Translations under genes and position numbers: made by a program
Part shown: piece by piece, positions 1 through 7,079 of the stretch
Layout: the number at the start of each line of letters is the position of its first letter
How positions within the stretch are numbered: the stretch's first letter is position 1
The notes under the pieces: model-generated
Database searches by the model: none
Told to the model about the DNA's origin: nothing
Seen by the model: only the letters and a program-made list of their open reading frames with translations
From: Candidatus Uhrbacteria bacterium RIFOXYB12_FULL_58_10
GTDB lineage: Bacteria > Patescibacteriota > Patescibacteriia > UBA9934 > GWF2-40-263
DNA: 40,168 nt
Direction: 5' to 3'
NCBI GenBank assembly: GCA_943359455.1
Contig: CALRHL010000009.1
Coordinates: 1 to 40,168, forward strand

Positions 1-1677
1 CATCTTCCATTTCTTGTGGGACGCGAACGCGAGACCGAGGAACTGTTGCGTGTTATTGAAGGAGGAGGAAAAAGTGTTTTGCTTGTTGGTCCAGAGGGTG
101 TTGGGAAGACCGCGCTTATTGCTGGTTTGGCTGAGCGAATGGTACGCGAGGACGTCCCGAAAATTCTTGAAGATAAACGTCTGGTGAGTATCGTGATTCC
201 AGCCCTCATGAGCGGAGTTGATCCGTCAGAAGCACAAGCACGCTTGTTGTCTGCGCTCGTTGATGTCAGTCGAGCAAAAAATGTCATCTTAGTTTTGCAA
301 AATATTGATCAACTTGTCGGAACAGCAGGAACGGGATCAGGTGCAGATGCGGCGGCACTTCTTGCGGATGCGTTGTCTCGCGGAATCACCTTTGTGATCG
401 CCACGACAACACCGCAAGCCTATACCAACGTGATCGAACGATCTGTTTTGGCACGGGTATTCGAAAAGGTGAATGTGAATGAACCAGACACAACGACTGC
501 AATCCACATCGTTGAGTCAAAGGTCGGCGGAATTGAGTACGAACAAAATGTTATTTTTACCTACGACGCGATTGAACGCGCCGTTTCCTTATCCGATCGA
601 TATATTCACACGAGTTACCTTCCAAAAAAAGCGATCGAGGTGTGTCGCGAGGCTGCCCTCGTTGCGTTTAAGGCGCGGGGAGCGGATGCTCTCGTGAAGG
701 CAGAGGATGTTGAAAAGGTTCTTGCAGACAAAACGGGTATTCCGATGACACAGACAACGGTGGAAGAAAAAGAAACGCTATTATCGCTTGAGGAAAAAAT
801 TCACGCACGTGTTGTCGGGCAAGAAGAAGCCGTCAAAGCTGTTTCATCAGCCTTGCGTCGCGCCCGTGCAGATTTGCGTTCTGGAGAGCGACCGATTGCG
901 ACCTTTTTGTTTCTCGGTCCGTCAGGAGTTGGAAAAACCGCGCTCGCGAAGGCGGTAGCTGCGGCCTATTTTGGTGGCGAAAAGGCGATGCTTCGATTTG
1001 ATATGTCAGAATATCAAGATCAGGCAAGCGTCTATCGTTTGATTGGCGCACCAGGAGGCGAGAGTGGACAGTTAACCGAAGCTGTTCGTCGCAATCCATT
1101 TTCTCTCGTGCTTTTGGATGAGTTTGAAAAGGCACATCCAAATATTCTCAATTTATTTTTGCAAGTATTTGATGATGGTCGACTCACAGACTCTGCCGGA
1201 CGCACGATTGATTTTACGAATACGATTATCATCGTCACTTCAAACGCAGGGACACAATACATTCAAGACGCGGTTGCAGAAGGAACAGATTCAGAGCAAA
1301 TCAAAACACATTTGCTTGAGGAGGAACTGCGTGGTGTGTATCGTCCTGAGCTCTTGAATCGTTTTGACGCCGTTGTCGTTTTCCGTCCGCTTACAACAGA
1401 CGATGTTCAGCAAATCGCCTACCTTATGATCGCGCAGGTTGCAGAGCGCTTGGAGGCAAAAGGAATTAAATTCCGTGCGACAGACGAAGCGGTTCTTGAT
1501 CTGTCCACGAAAGGGTTTGATCCAAAGTTCGGCGCACGGCCACTTCGACGCATTATTCAAGAGGAGGTCGACAATGCCATTGCAACCGCATTACTCGAAG
1601 GACGTGTGGGTCGCCGTGATACGATTGTTTTGCATCCAGGTGGACAGATTGAAATTGAAAAGGCACAGGCGTTATGA
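1..1677 (+). CDS. Clp-family (ClpA/ClpC-like) double AAA+ ATPase, 5' end cut off
   Basis: The frame is open from base 1, so the gene starts upstream; the GTG at 16 is internal. The first ATPase domain has a good P-loop (GPEGVGKTAL). Its Walker B position, normally IDE, reads LQN, and the usual ALERRF arginine-finger stretch reads VLARVF. There is no long coiled middle domain. The second ATPase domain has P-loop GPSGVGKTAL, Walker B LLDEFEKAH and LLNRFD, followed by a normal Clp C-terminal small domain. Where Clp proteins carry GYVGY in the second pore loop this protein has a shorter GAPGGESG with no aromatic residue. ClpA/C/B normally thread proteins for degradation or disaggregation; loss of both pore signatures makes a different or non-threading role possible (inference). 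The stop overlaps the next start (ATGA). Confidence 0.85.
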   Translation, partial: HLPFLVGRERETEELLRVIEGGGKSVLLVGPEGVGKTALIAGLAERMVREDVPKILEDKRLVSIVIPALMSGVDPSEAQARLLSALVDVSRAKNVILVLQNIDQLVGTAGTGSGADAAALLADALSRGITFVIATTTPQAYTNVIERSVLARVFEKVNVNEPDTTTAIHIVESKVGGIEYEQNVIFTYDAIERAVSLSDRYIHTSYLPKKAIEVCREAALVAFKARGADALVKAEDVEKVLADKTGIPMTQTTVEEKETLLSLEEKIHARVVGQEEAVKAVSSALRRARADLRSGERPIATFLFLGPSGVGKTALAKAVAAAYFGGEKAMLRFDMSEYQDQASVYRLIGAPGGESGQLTEAVRRNPFSLVLLDEFEKAHPNILNLFLQVFDDGRLTDSAGRTIDFTNTIIIVTSNAGTQYIQDAVAEGTDSEQIKTHLLEEELRGVYRPELLNRFDAVVVFRPLTTDDVQQIAYLMIAQVAERLEAKGIKFRATDEAVLDLSTKGFDPKFGARPLRRIIQEEVDNAIATALLEGRVGRRDTIVLHPGGQIEIEKAQAL

Positions 1678-2711
1678 TTGCTTTCGTGTTTGCACTGTCT
1701 GCGTTTGTTTTGTCTGTCGTGAGTACAAGAATTGTATCTGCGATTGCAAACCGAATGGGAGTTGTTGATGCTCCAGGTGATCCACGAAAAATTCATCGAA
1801 AGCCGATTCCGCTTTTGGGAGGAATGGCTATTTTTATTTCTGTATCGATTGTCCTCATGTACGTTTTACAAAACATGCGTTCCATTCTGACAGGTGGAGA
1901 GATTACAACCATGCACTATAGTGGGTTCTTGATCGGCGGTCTGATCTTGATCGTTGGCGGATTTCTCGACGATAAATATAATCTTCCCGCAAAGTTTGCG
2001 ATCATTGCTCCGGTTCTCGCCGCTCTGACCGTGATCGCATTTGGAGTTGAGATTGATAAATTGACGAATCCATTCGGTGGCGTGATTATCCTCATGGCGT
2101 GGCAGTCAAATATCATTGTGTTTGTTTGGCTACTCGTCGTGATGTACACCACCAAGTTTTTAGATGGACTGGATGGACTTTCAACAGGCGTGTCATCGAT
2201 CGGCGCGTTGATGGTCTTATGTCTTGCGCTCACAACCGCCTATTTTCAGCCAGACGTTGTTGTTTTTTCGGCTATCTGTCTTGGAGCCATGCTCGGATTT
2301 CTTGTTTTTAACATGCATCCTGCAAAAATTTTCCTCGGGGAAGGGGGAAGCACGTTCGTTGGTTTCATCGTCGGTATCCTTGCGGTAATCTCTGGCGGTA
2401 AACTCGCGACCGCATTGCTCGTAATCGCCATCCCGCTTCTAGACGTCATCTGGATTATCATCCGCAGATTTCGAGCAGGTGGAGTGAAACAAATTTTTAT
2501 CGGTGATCGCAAACATCTTCACCATCGATTATTCGACCGCGGTTGGACGCAACGTCAAATCGTTTCTGCCTATTATCTCCTCGCCATTGTCTTCGGACTA
2601 TCCGCCCTGTTTTTACAGAGCAAGGAAAAACTGATCGCGCTCGGAGCCCTCGTCGCTTTCATGTTCATCGTCGCCATCGTGTTGTCGAAACAAGATAAAA
2701 AAATATGGTGA
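1674..2711 (+). CDS. WecA/TagO/MraY-family polyprenyl-phosphate sugar-1-phosphate transferase
   Basis: An integral membrane enzyme of 345 aa that should move a sugar-1-phosphate from a UDP-sugar to undecaprenyl phosphate, the first lipid step of a cell-wall or surface glycan. Visible signatures in order are an N-terminal membrane segment, DAPGDPRKIHRKPIPLLGG, the acidic pair FLDDKYN, the nucleotide/catalytic loop KFLDGLDGLSTG, IFLGEGGSTFVGF, and the histidine loop DRKHLHHRL. The histidine loop favours WecA/TagO over MraY. The usual GDxGS reads GEGGS, an Asp-to-Glu change. About ten hydrophobic segments are present. It is coupled by ATGA to the Clp gene and overlaps the DUF192 gene by 7 nt, so the three are probably co-transcribed. 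Confidence 0.88.
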   Translation: MIAFVFALSAFVLSVVSTRIVSAIANRMGVVDAPGDPRKIHRKPIPLLGGMAIFISVSIVLMYVLQNMRSILTGGEITTMHYSGFLIGGLILIVGGFLDDKYNLPAKFAIIAPVLAALTVIAFGVEIDKLTNPFGGVIILMAWQSNIIVFVWLLVVMYTTKFLDGLDGLSTGVSSIGALMVLCLALTTAYFQPDVVVFSAICLGAMLGFLVFNMHPAKIFLGEGGSTFVGFIVGILAVISGGKLATALLVIAIPLLDVIWIIIRRFRAGGVKQIFIGDRKHLHHRLFDRGWTQRQIVSAYYLLAIVFGLSALFLQSKEKLIALGALVAFMFIVAIVLSKQDKKIW

Positions 2712-3148
2712 AAAAGAAACCGATCATCGCAGGGATCCTTATTTTATTTGTCCTGACTCTGATACTCATCACCACAATAAATCAACAAACCAAAATTGTG
2801 TTTCCAGATCAGACGCGTATTGCTGTTGAAATTGCTGACACAGATGATGAGCGTCGGATCGGATTATCTCATCATATTTTTCTCGATCAAGATCGCGGAA
2901 TGCTGTTCTTGTTCGACCGCCCAGACAGGTACGCGTTCTGGATGAAGGATATGAACTTCCCAATCGATATTGTCTGGATGCTCGATGGAATTGTTGTAGA
3001 CGTGTCTGAACAAGTTCCTGTTTCAACGGGCGTTACCTTTGCAACGTACGTACCAAATGCACCCGTCAATCAAGTTCTCGAGCTCAATGCTGGATTTATC
3101 CAAAAACACCCTCTTGTTCTCGGTGAGAAAATCACCGTCTCTCAGTGA
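2705..3148 (+). CDS. DUF192 family protein, membrane anchored
   Basis: 147 aa with one N-terminal hydrophobic segment (about residues 7-25) that would anchor or export it. The rest is a compact DUF192 domain: the EIADTDDERRIGLSHH start, the RGMLFLFDRPDRYAFWMKDM core and the FPIDIVWML strand. The function of the family is not established; members are usually small extracytoplasmic proteins. It overlaps the transferase gene by 7 nt (ATGGTGA), which suggests translational coupling and a possible envelope role. No terminator is obvious after it; the next promoter lies at 3175. Confidence 0.85.
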   Translation: MVKKKPIIAGILILFVLTLILITTINQQTKIVFPDQTRIAVEIADTDDERRIGLSHHIFLDQDRGMLFLFDRPDRYAFWMKDMNFPIDIVWMLDGIVVDVSEQVPVSTGVTFATYVPNAPVNQVLELNAGFIQKHPLVLGEKITVSQ

Positions 3149-3174
3149 CGGCAATTCTGTGGATATGGCGTTGG

Positions 3175-3203
3175 TTGACAGGAATGGGTAGAAATTGTAC
3201 TAT
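3175..3203 (+). promoter_or_regulatory. Sigma70-type promoter of rplU
   Basis: TTGACA (3175-3180), 17-nt spacer, TACTAT (3198-3203). It is the best-formed -35/-10 pair near this gene and would give a leader of about 95 nt before rplU. Confidence 0.7.
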
Positions 3204-3209
3204 TCTGGC

Positions 3210-3304
3210 ATAAATTATTCAGATCGCAGGCAATACCCTTCGTTCGGCTGTGGCCTCCTCAGGTCAGGCCACCCGACGAGTAAGGAGAAGCCGCGAGAGC
3301 AGAT
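3210..3304 (+). promoter_or_regulatory. Structured 5' leader of rplU (possible L21 autoregulatory leader)
   Basis: The leader holds a hairpin GTGGCCT / AGGCCAC (3250-3272), extended below by TCGG / CCGA (3244-3247 with 3273-3276) across a small bulge. AAGGAG lies at 3282-3287, 17 nt before the ATG, too far for an ordinary ribosome site. L21 leaders that bind the ribosomal protein are known in other bacteria; whether this one acts so is inference. Confidence 0.45.
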
Positions 3305-3619
3305 ATGTTTGCAGTGATTAAAACTGGCGGGAAGCAGTATGCGGTTCGCGAAGGGCAGGAGCTCAAAGTTGAGCTGCTCGAGACTGAGGCGGGGAAGGCA
3401 TTGGCCTTTGATGCGCTGTTGGTTGCAGATGATGAAGGGAAAGATGTAAAGGTTGGAACGCCATTCGTTACAGGTGCTGTTGTAACAGCAACCGTTGTCG
3501 AACATGGTCGAGCCGATAAGGTTCTCGTGGTCAAATACAAGCCAAAGGTGCGATATCGCCGTCACGTTGGACACCGCCAGCCATTTACCAAACTCAAAAT
3601 CGAAAAAATCTCCGCCTAG
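3305..3619 (+). CDS. rplU: Large ribosomal subunit protein bL21
   Basis: 104 aa, normal length for bL21. It starts MFAVIKTGGKQYAVREGQ, the family signature, and ends with the RNA-binding tail KYKPKVRYRRHVGHRQPFTK. It is a component of the 50S subunit that binds 23S rRNA. In most bacteria rpmA (bL27) follows directly; here a terminator and a methyltransferase follow instead. The last three codons (I-S-A) and the stop lie inside the terminator hairpin. Confidence 0.97.
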   Translation: MFAVIKTGGKQYAVREGQELKVELLETEAGKALAFDALLVADDEGKDVKVGTPFVTGAVVTATVVEHGRADKVLVVKYKPKVRYRRHVGHRQPFTKLKIEKISA

Positions 3620-3636
3620 CGCGGGGATTTTCTTTT
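3605..3636 (+). terminator. Intrinsic terminator overlapping the rplU stop
   Basis: AATCTCCGC pairs with GCGGGGATT around a 5-nt loop, followed by TTCTTTTC. The 5' arm contains the last sense codons and the stop codon of rplU. Confidence 0.75.
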
Positions 3637-3648
3637 CGTCTGATCAAC
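3607..3648 (+). repeat. Direct repeat copy 1 (terminator cassette)
   Basis: 42 bp that recur at 4387-4428 with two mismatches. Both copies supply the last codons (I-S-A-stop) of the gene they end, plus the terminator. Confidence 0.9.
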
Positions 3649-3656
3649 AGACTTCG

Positions 3657-3665
3657 TGCTATACT
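3657..3665 (+). promoter_or_regulatory. Extended -10 promoter, leaderless start for the methyltransferase
   Basis: TGCTATACT is an extended -10; the ATG at 3674 follows 8 nt later, and there is no Shine-Dalgarno. A transcript starting here would have essentially no leader. Confidence 0.6.
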
Positions 3666-3673
3666 TTTGCGGT

Positions 3674-4399
3674 ATGGAAAAACGAAGTAATTTACCACCA
3701 GAAGCAACTCGGAAGACATTTAAGTCAGCACTGATGCGTGAGACGAGTCGTGGTCCGGTTGACACGTGGCTTCGGAAGCGAGCTGATTGGATGATCAAAG
3801 AGGTTGGAATTGAAAAATTGATGGAACCGAAAGTTTGGCCAGACAAGAGTCATCCACGTCGTGTGGATATCCTCTGTCTTGGAGCTGGAAAAGGCCATGA
3901 GATGGAAATGATCCATGAACGATTACCAAACTCTTTTGTCACAGGTATTGATCCCAACGATCATTACGCACCGGATGTATTGAAACGTGTAGAGCAGTGT
4001 GGATACGACGTGACATATCTCCATGAGTCCGTCCGTGCGGAGGATTTAAGAGAGACCCCAGATGGGACACAGGATGCCGTCACATTATTTTTTGTGATGC
4101 ACCATATGGATAAGAGTTCGCATGACGCGATGATGAAGGAAGTAAGTCGAGTTCTGAAGCCTGATGGATTGATTTTTGTTGCCGAGGACTTGGTTGAAAA
4201 TGATGCAGAACAGAAGACGACAGAGGCGATCGATCGACGTTTGAATTGGGAAATCGCGGATGGTCCGCATGAATACCAAAGTACACAGGTATGGAAGACT
4301 TTTTTTCGTGGATACGGATTTGAAATGGTTCATGAACGAGAAGTAAAACCAGACAAGGTTCGTCATGGATTTTTTGCACTAAAAAGAATCTCCGCCTAG
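3674..4399 (+). CDS. Class I SAM-dependent methyltransferase
   Basis: 241 aa from the ATG at 3674; the track's upstream start (3656) lies within the promoter. SAM-binding motif I is VDILCLGAGKGHEMEMIHE (about residues 60-80), motif II ends in VTGIDPND, and motif IV/post-I reads VTLFFVMHHM, followed by EVSRVLKPDGLIFVAEDL. This is the Methyltransf_11/25 fold; the substrate cannot be told from sequence. Its last codons and terminator are a near copy of those of rplU, so the gene is bracketed by 42-bp direct repeats and may have arrived, or been duplicated, by recombination at the terminator. Confidence 0.85.
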   Translation: MEKRSNLPPEATRKTFKSALMRETSRGPVDTWLRKRADWMIKEVGIEKLMEPKVWPDKSHPRRVDILCLGAGKGHEMEMIHERLPNSFVTGIDPNDHYAPDVLKRVEQCGYDVTYLHESVRAEDLRETPDGTQDAVTLFFVMHHMDKSSHDAMMKEVSRVLKPDGLIFVAEDLVENDAEQKTTEAIDRRLNWEIADGPHEYQSTQVWKTFFRGYGFEMVHEREVKPDKVRHGFFALKRISA

Positions 4400-4416
4400 T
4401 GCGGGGATTTTCTTTT
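4385..4416 (+). terminator. Intrinsic terminator of the methyltransferase gene
   Basis: Same hairpin as at the end of rplU (AATCTCCGC / GCGGGGATT) with TTCTTTTC after it; only the loop differs by one base. Confidence 0.75.
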
Positions 4417-4428
4417 CGTCTGATTAAC
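4387..4428 (+). repeat. Direct repeat copy 2 (terminator cassette)
   Basis: Matches 3607-3648 at 40 of 42 positions. It closes the methyltransferase gene. Confidence 0.9.
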
Positions 4429-4522
4429 GAGTTTTGCTGTAGCAAGGACGTGATATTTTTCTCTTTGCGGGAAATGAATTTTTCCTCTCGGTGTATCCTG
4501 CCGAGATATGGAGAACATCATT

Positions 4523-4780
4523 ATGTCCCAAAAGGAGAATGAACGAGTGAAGGTGGTCCGTGACATCCTGGCTGGCCGCCGCACACAAGTTGGTGAAGCG
4601 AAGCGTTTGAAGGTGACGACGAGGTGCATCAGGTACTGGATGGAATCTTTTGAAGCCGACGGGGCGGAGGGCCTCGTCCACGGGAACCGCGGAAAGGAGA
4701 GCCCACGTCGCGTCCCGGACAAAGAGCGCAAGAAGATCGCCTCGCTCATCCGGAACATCTACGATCTGACCGTCACTTAG
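4523..4780 (+). pseudogene. Transposase N-terminal helix-turn-helix fragment
   Basis: About 85 aa starting at ATG 4523, preceded by GGAG at 4510-4513; the track's earlier ATG at 4508 overlaps that site. The fragment has two helix-turn-helix stretches (QVGEAKRLKVTTRCIRYWM) and the link GLVHGNRGKESPRRVPD, as in the DNA-binding heads of IS481 and ISNCY (IS1202-like) transposases. The reading stops after IRNIYDLTVT, where the DDE catalytic domain should begin, and the last codons lie in a palindrome. No catalytic domain remains. Confidence 0.7.
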
Positions 4781-4788
4781 AGACGGTC
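4768..4788. repeat. Imperfect palindrome, copy 1
   Basis: GACCGTC and GACGGTC flank ACTTAGA. It overlaps the end of the transposase fragment and is related to the palindrome at 4866-4892. Confidence 0.6.
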
Positions 4789-4865
4789 AAAACAACGATG
4801 ATAAAAATACATTTAAATCACCCTGTAAAATAACAACGGAATCACAAGACAAACATCAAAAACAA

Positions 4866-4892
4866 TCTGACCGTCACTAAGTGACGGTCAGA
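4866..4892. repeat. Perfect 27-nt palindrome, copy 2
   Basis: Arms of 13 nt (TCTGACCGTCACT and its complement) around a single central base. Together with copy 1 it brackets about 75 bp of AT-rich DNA with no reading frame; origin unknown. Confidence 0.75.
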
Positions 4893-4978
4893 TATCGTGG
4901 CGACCTGAAATAACGAACCGGAAAAATTCATTTCCCTGGCAACAGGAAAAATTCACTTCCCGTTGACAATCAACGAGC

Positions 4979-5007
4979 TTTGCTTGACGAAAAGCTTGTT
5001 TTATGCT
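4979..5007 (+). promoter_or_regulatory. Probable promoter of the reverse transcriptase gene
   Basis: TTGCTT (4979-4984), 17 nt, TATGCT (5002-5007). The leader would be about 50 nt and carries a hairpin CGTGCAAAA / TTTTGTGCG (5021-5041), then AGAGGA before the ATG. This leaves no room for a normal upstream retron msr-msd within the transcript. Confidence 0.5.
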
Positions 5008-5062
5008 AAAAATCTCCCTTCGTGCAAAATGATTTTGTGCGAAAAACCTAGAGGATTTTCTC

Positions 5063-6178
5063 ATGGCCCGTTTACCTTCGTCCTTTCACAAGCTTTCTGT
5101 TCGTGCGCGTGATGCGCTTTGTGAGTTGACGGTTACAACCGAGCAGGATTTTGCGCTTGTGGAGCATGTGCTCGCGAGTGGGAATGCCTGGCATCGATTC
5201 GAGCGTCCGAAGCCCCGGGGTGGGGTGCGGGTGATCTATGCTCCAGAGACTCCACTTATGGATTATCTGAAGCGTGTCCTTCGCAATGTCTTGCAAGGAC
5301 TTGAGATGCATCGTTGTGTGCACGGGGGACATCCTGGTCGTTCCGTGATTACCAATGCTCGTCGACATGCTGATGGTGGTGCAAAGGCATTTTTTCTCAT
5401 GGACTTGAAGGATGCATTTCCCTCGGTCAGCCAGACAAAGTTTGACGAGGTGCTTGGGGTAAAACTCCGCAGGCATATTCAGTCAGCCGTTGATGTCGAT
5501 GCTGTTGATGCTGATGCCATCGCGTCAGTGATTACGGACATCATGTTCGTTGATCAGATCCTCCCTCAGGGATTTCCAACATCCCCAGGAGTGTTGAATG
5601 CAATTTTGTATCCCGTCGACCGCGAAATCGGAGCGTACCTCCTAGATCGTGGCACGAAACTCAATACGACATTTCGCTACACGCGATATGTCGACGACCT
5701 CACGATCTCGACGTCGTCGGATACGATCGATCGTGAAACACGCAAGGCGATCCAAAAGATTGTTTTGCGTAATGGTTGGAAGATCAAGAAGTCAAAAACT
5801 TCGTACATGGGGGAAGCAGAGGAGGGGGACGATGAACGCTCGACCAAGATGCCAGTCGTGACCGGACTTGTCGTGAATCCAGACGGTCGCCTCACGGTGC
5901 CGCGTTGGAAGCTCCAGAAGTGGCGCGCGTTTATGCACCAAGTGGTTTCGAAGGAAGTTGTCTCGGAACTGGACCGACAGAAAATCGCTGGTATTGTCGG
6001 GTATCTGGGAATGGTGTACGAAGGAGCTATCCCGAGTATCGTTCGCAAACCGTACGAGGCTGCGAAGGCTCGGTTTGGCTCAGGAAATGGCAGACTGCCA
6101 GAGGGACAGTCGGGGGAAATTCTCGATCCGGAGGAAACTCCAGAGTCGATGATGGGTCATGGTGGGACTCTGGAGTAG
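5063..6178 (+). CDS. Retron-type reverse transcriptase
   Basis: 371 aa, with AGAGGA 7 nt before the ATG. Motifs in order: GRSVITNARRH (about 92-101, fits the retron NAxxH motif), MDLKDAFPSV (113-122, first catalytic Asp), LPQGFPTSP (167-175), RYVDDLTIS (208-216, catalytic YxDD), and VVTGLVVN (275-282, fits the retron VTG motif). QGxxxSP rather than IGxxxSQ argues against a diversity-generating RT. There is no maturase or endonuclease domain, so it is not a group II intron protein. The acidic, Gly/Pro-rich tail after about residue 335 is probably unstructured. Retron RTs copy part of a dedicated RNA into msDNA, usually from an RNA encoded upstream; here the structured candidate lies downstream (6181-7018). 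Function in defence is inference. Confidence 0.88.
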   Translation: MARLPSSFHKLSVRARDALCELTVTTEQDFALVEHVLASGNAWHRFERPKPRGGVRVIYAPETPLMDYLKRVLRNVLQGLEMHRCVHGGHPGRSVITNARRHADGGAKAFFLMDLKDAFPSVSQTKFDEVLGVKLRRHIQSAVDVDAVDADAIASVITDIMFVDQILPQGFPTSPGVLNAILYPVDREIGAYLLDRGTKLNTTFRYTRYVDDLTISTSSDTIDRETRKAIQKIVLRNGWKIKKSKTSYMGEAEEGDDERSTKMPVVTGLVVNPDGRLTVPRWKLQKWRAFMHQVVSKEVVSELDRQKIAGIVGYLGMVYEGAIPSIVRKPYEAAKARFGSGNGRLPEGQSGEILDPEETPESMMGHGGTLE

Positions 6179-6180
6179 AC

Positions 6181-7018
6181 AGAAGGTTTACCCGGGCACT
6201 TGCTCGGGGCACGTCTGATTGAGGCTGGTCGTATCGACCGGCTGAGGACATGCAATTTGGGGCACTGTGGTTTCGGTGCTTGTCTGCAGTGCGTCTTGAT
6301 GTCGCTACGCGACAGACGCACTGACTGACAGCTATCGGACACCGCGCTATCGCGCGGACGCTTCGCTTGTCCGATAGCCCGCACCTTTCGGGATGACCTG
6401 TCTACGTTGTTTAGTGATTAATCCGTACACGTTAGGTGGTTCGACGTAATGTCGGATCGCAAACTCGATGGTCTGGAAACAGATCAGAAGGATGACCGTT
6501 TCGGTTGTTTGAGAGTCCGCAATTTGGGTGACCGATCATCGCGTGTCCACCACCTGCTCCCTACGCATTCGCTCACTGCGTTCGCTGCTAGGGAGCAGGA
6601 GGTAGCCGTCCGACCGCTCACTCCGTTCGCTTCACAAATCCGTCGCAAGCTAGGATTTGTGACCGAACGGTACACACGCTATGGGATATCGTACGGATTG
6701 GTTCGTTGTTCGTGCAAGGTACGTCGGGTCATTTGATCCGAACGTGTTCGTCTAGGCCGTCAAACGGCTTTTGGCCGTGAAGCGTCCTGAAAGGCTATCC
6801 GTATCGGATTGCCAAGAACGCGTAATTTGGGAGACCGGGATTGTTCGCTACACCCCCGCCTCCGCGAGTCGCTGTCGCTCCCGCTCCTCGCGGGGGTGAC
6901 AGGGGGTGACAGGGTTCAGCTTCGACGACTCGCTGACCCTGTCACCCCCTGTATCGCTCACCTGGGATATCGCACGAACCACTTGCGGTCCGACGCAACG
7001 TCGGACCGCCCTTTTTTT
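6181..7018 (+). ncRNA. Large structured non-coding region behind the RT, three diverged units
   Basis: No credible protein lies here; the track ORFs are hairpin translations. Three units share a small hairpin with a TAT/TTT loop (GGTCG-CGACC at 6228-6240, ACCG-CGGT near 6494-6505, ATCCG-CGGAT near 6797-6809), about 10 nt, then the core GCAATTTGGG (6252, 6519; GTAATTTGGG at 6822). Long hairpins follow: CAGTGCGTCT / AGACGCACTG, GCTATCGGACA / TGTCCGATAGC, CCTGCTCCCTA / TAGGGAGCAGG, TCACAAATCC / GGATTTGTGA, and an 18-bp GGGGGTGACAGGGT stem. Units 2 and 3 also share TGGGATATCG. The region ends in a strong terminator. It may be the RT's template RNA or an ornate RNA of a new class (inference). Confidence 0.6.
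6986..7018 (+). terminator. Strong intrinsic terminator ending the structured region
   Basis: CGGTCCGACG pairs with CGTCGGACCG around CAA, followed by CCC and seven T. It separates the RT/ncRNA transcript from the MoxR gene. Confidence 0.9.
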
Positions 7019-7079
7019 CAGAAACCAACCTATTTGGTTGCTGAAAATTTGTTCAACAGGTCTAAACTGAGAGGATTTC

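Larger units (their letters stand above)
4468..4962 (+). mobile_element. Decayed insertion sequence (ISNCY/IS481-like) with terminal inverted repeats
   Basis: The left end CGGGAAATGAATTTTTCCT (4468-4486) is matched in inverted form by AGGAAAAATTCACTTCCCG (4944-4962, one mismatch) and by a second, exact 17-nt inner copy at 4920-4936. Inside is only the N-terminal part of a transposase. At about 495 bp the element is far too short to be active, so it is an internally deleted remnant. It forms the left edge of the accessory island. Confidence 0.7.

Noticed and set aside
5063-6178. Diversity-generating retroelement
   Set aside because: The RT has QGxxxSP, not the DGR IGxxxSQ form, and no template/variable repeat pair was seen.
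6449-6736. Track ORF of 95 aa in the structured region
   Set aside because: It is a translation of hairpin arms, has no ribosome site, and its composition does not look like a protein. The same holds for 6809-7111.
6841-6950. CRISPR-like array from the repeated GGGGGTGACAGGG strings
   Set aside because: The strings are arms of one long hairpin, with no regular spacers and no cas genes in the window.
6181-7018. Group II intron ribozyme behind the RT
   Set aside because: The RT lacks maturase and endonuclease domains, and no domain V-like hairpin or intron boundaries could be found.
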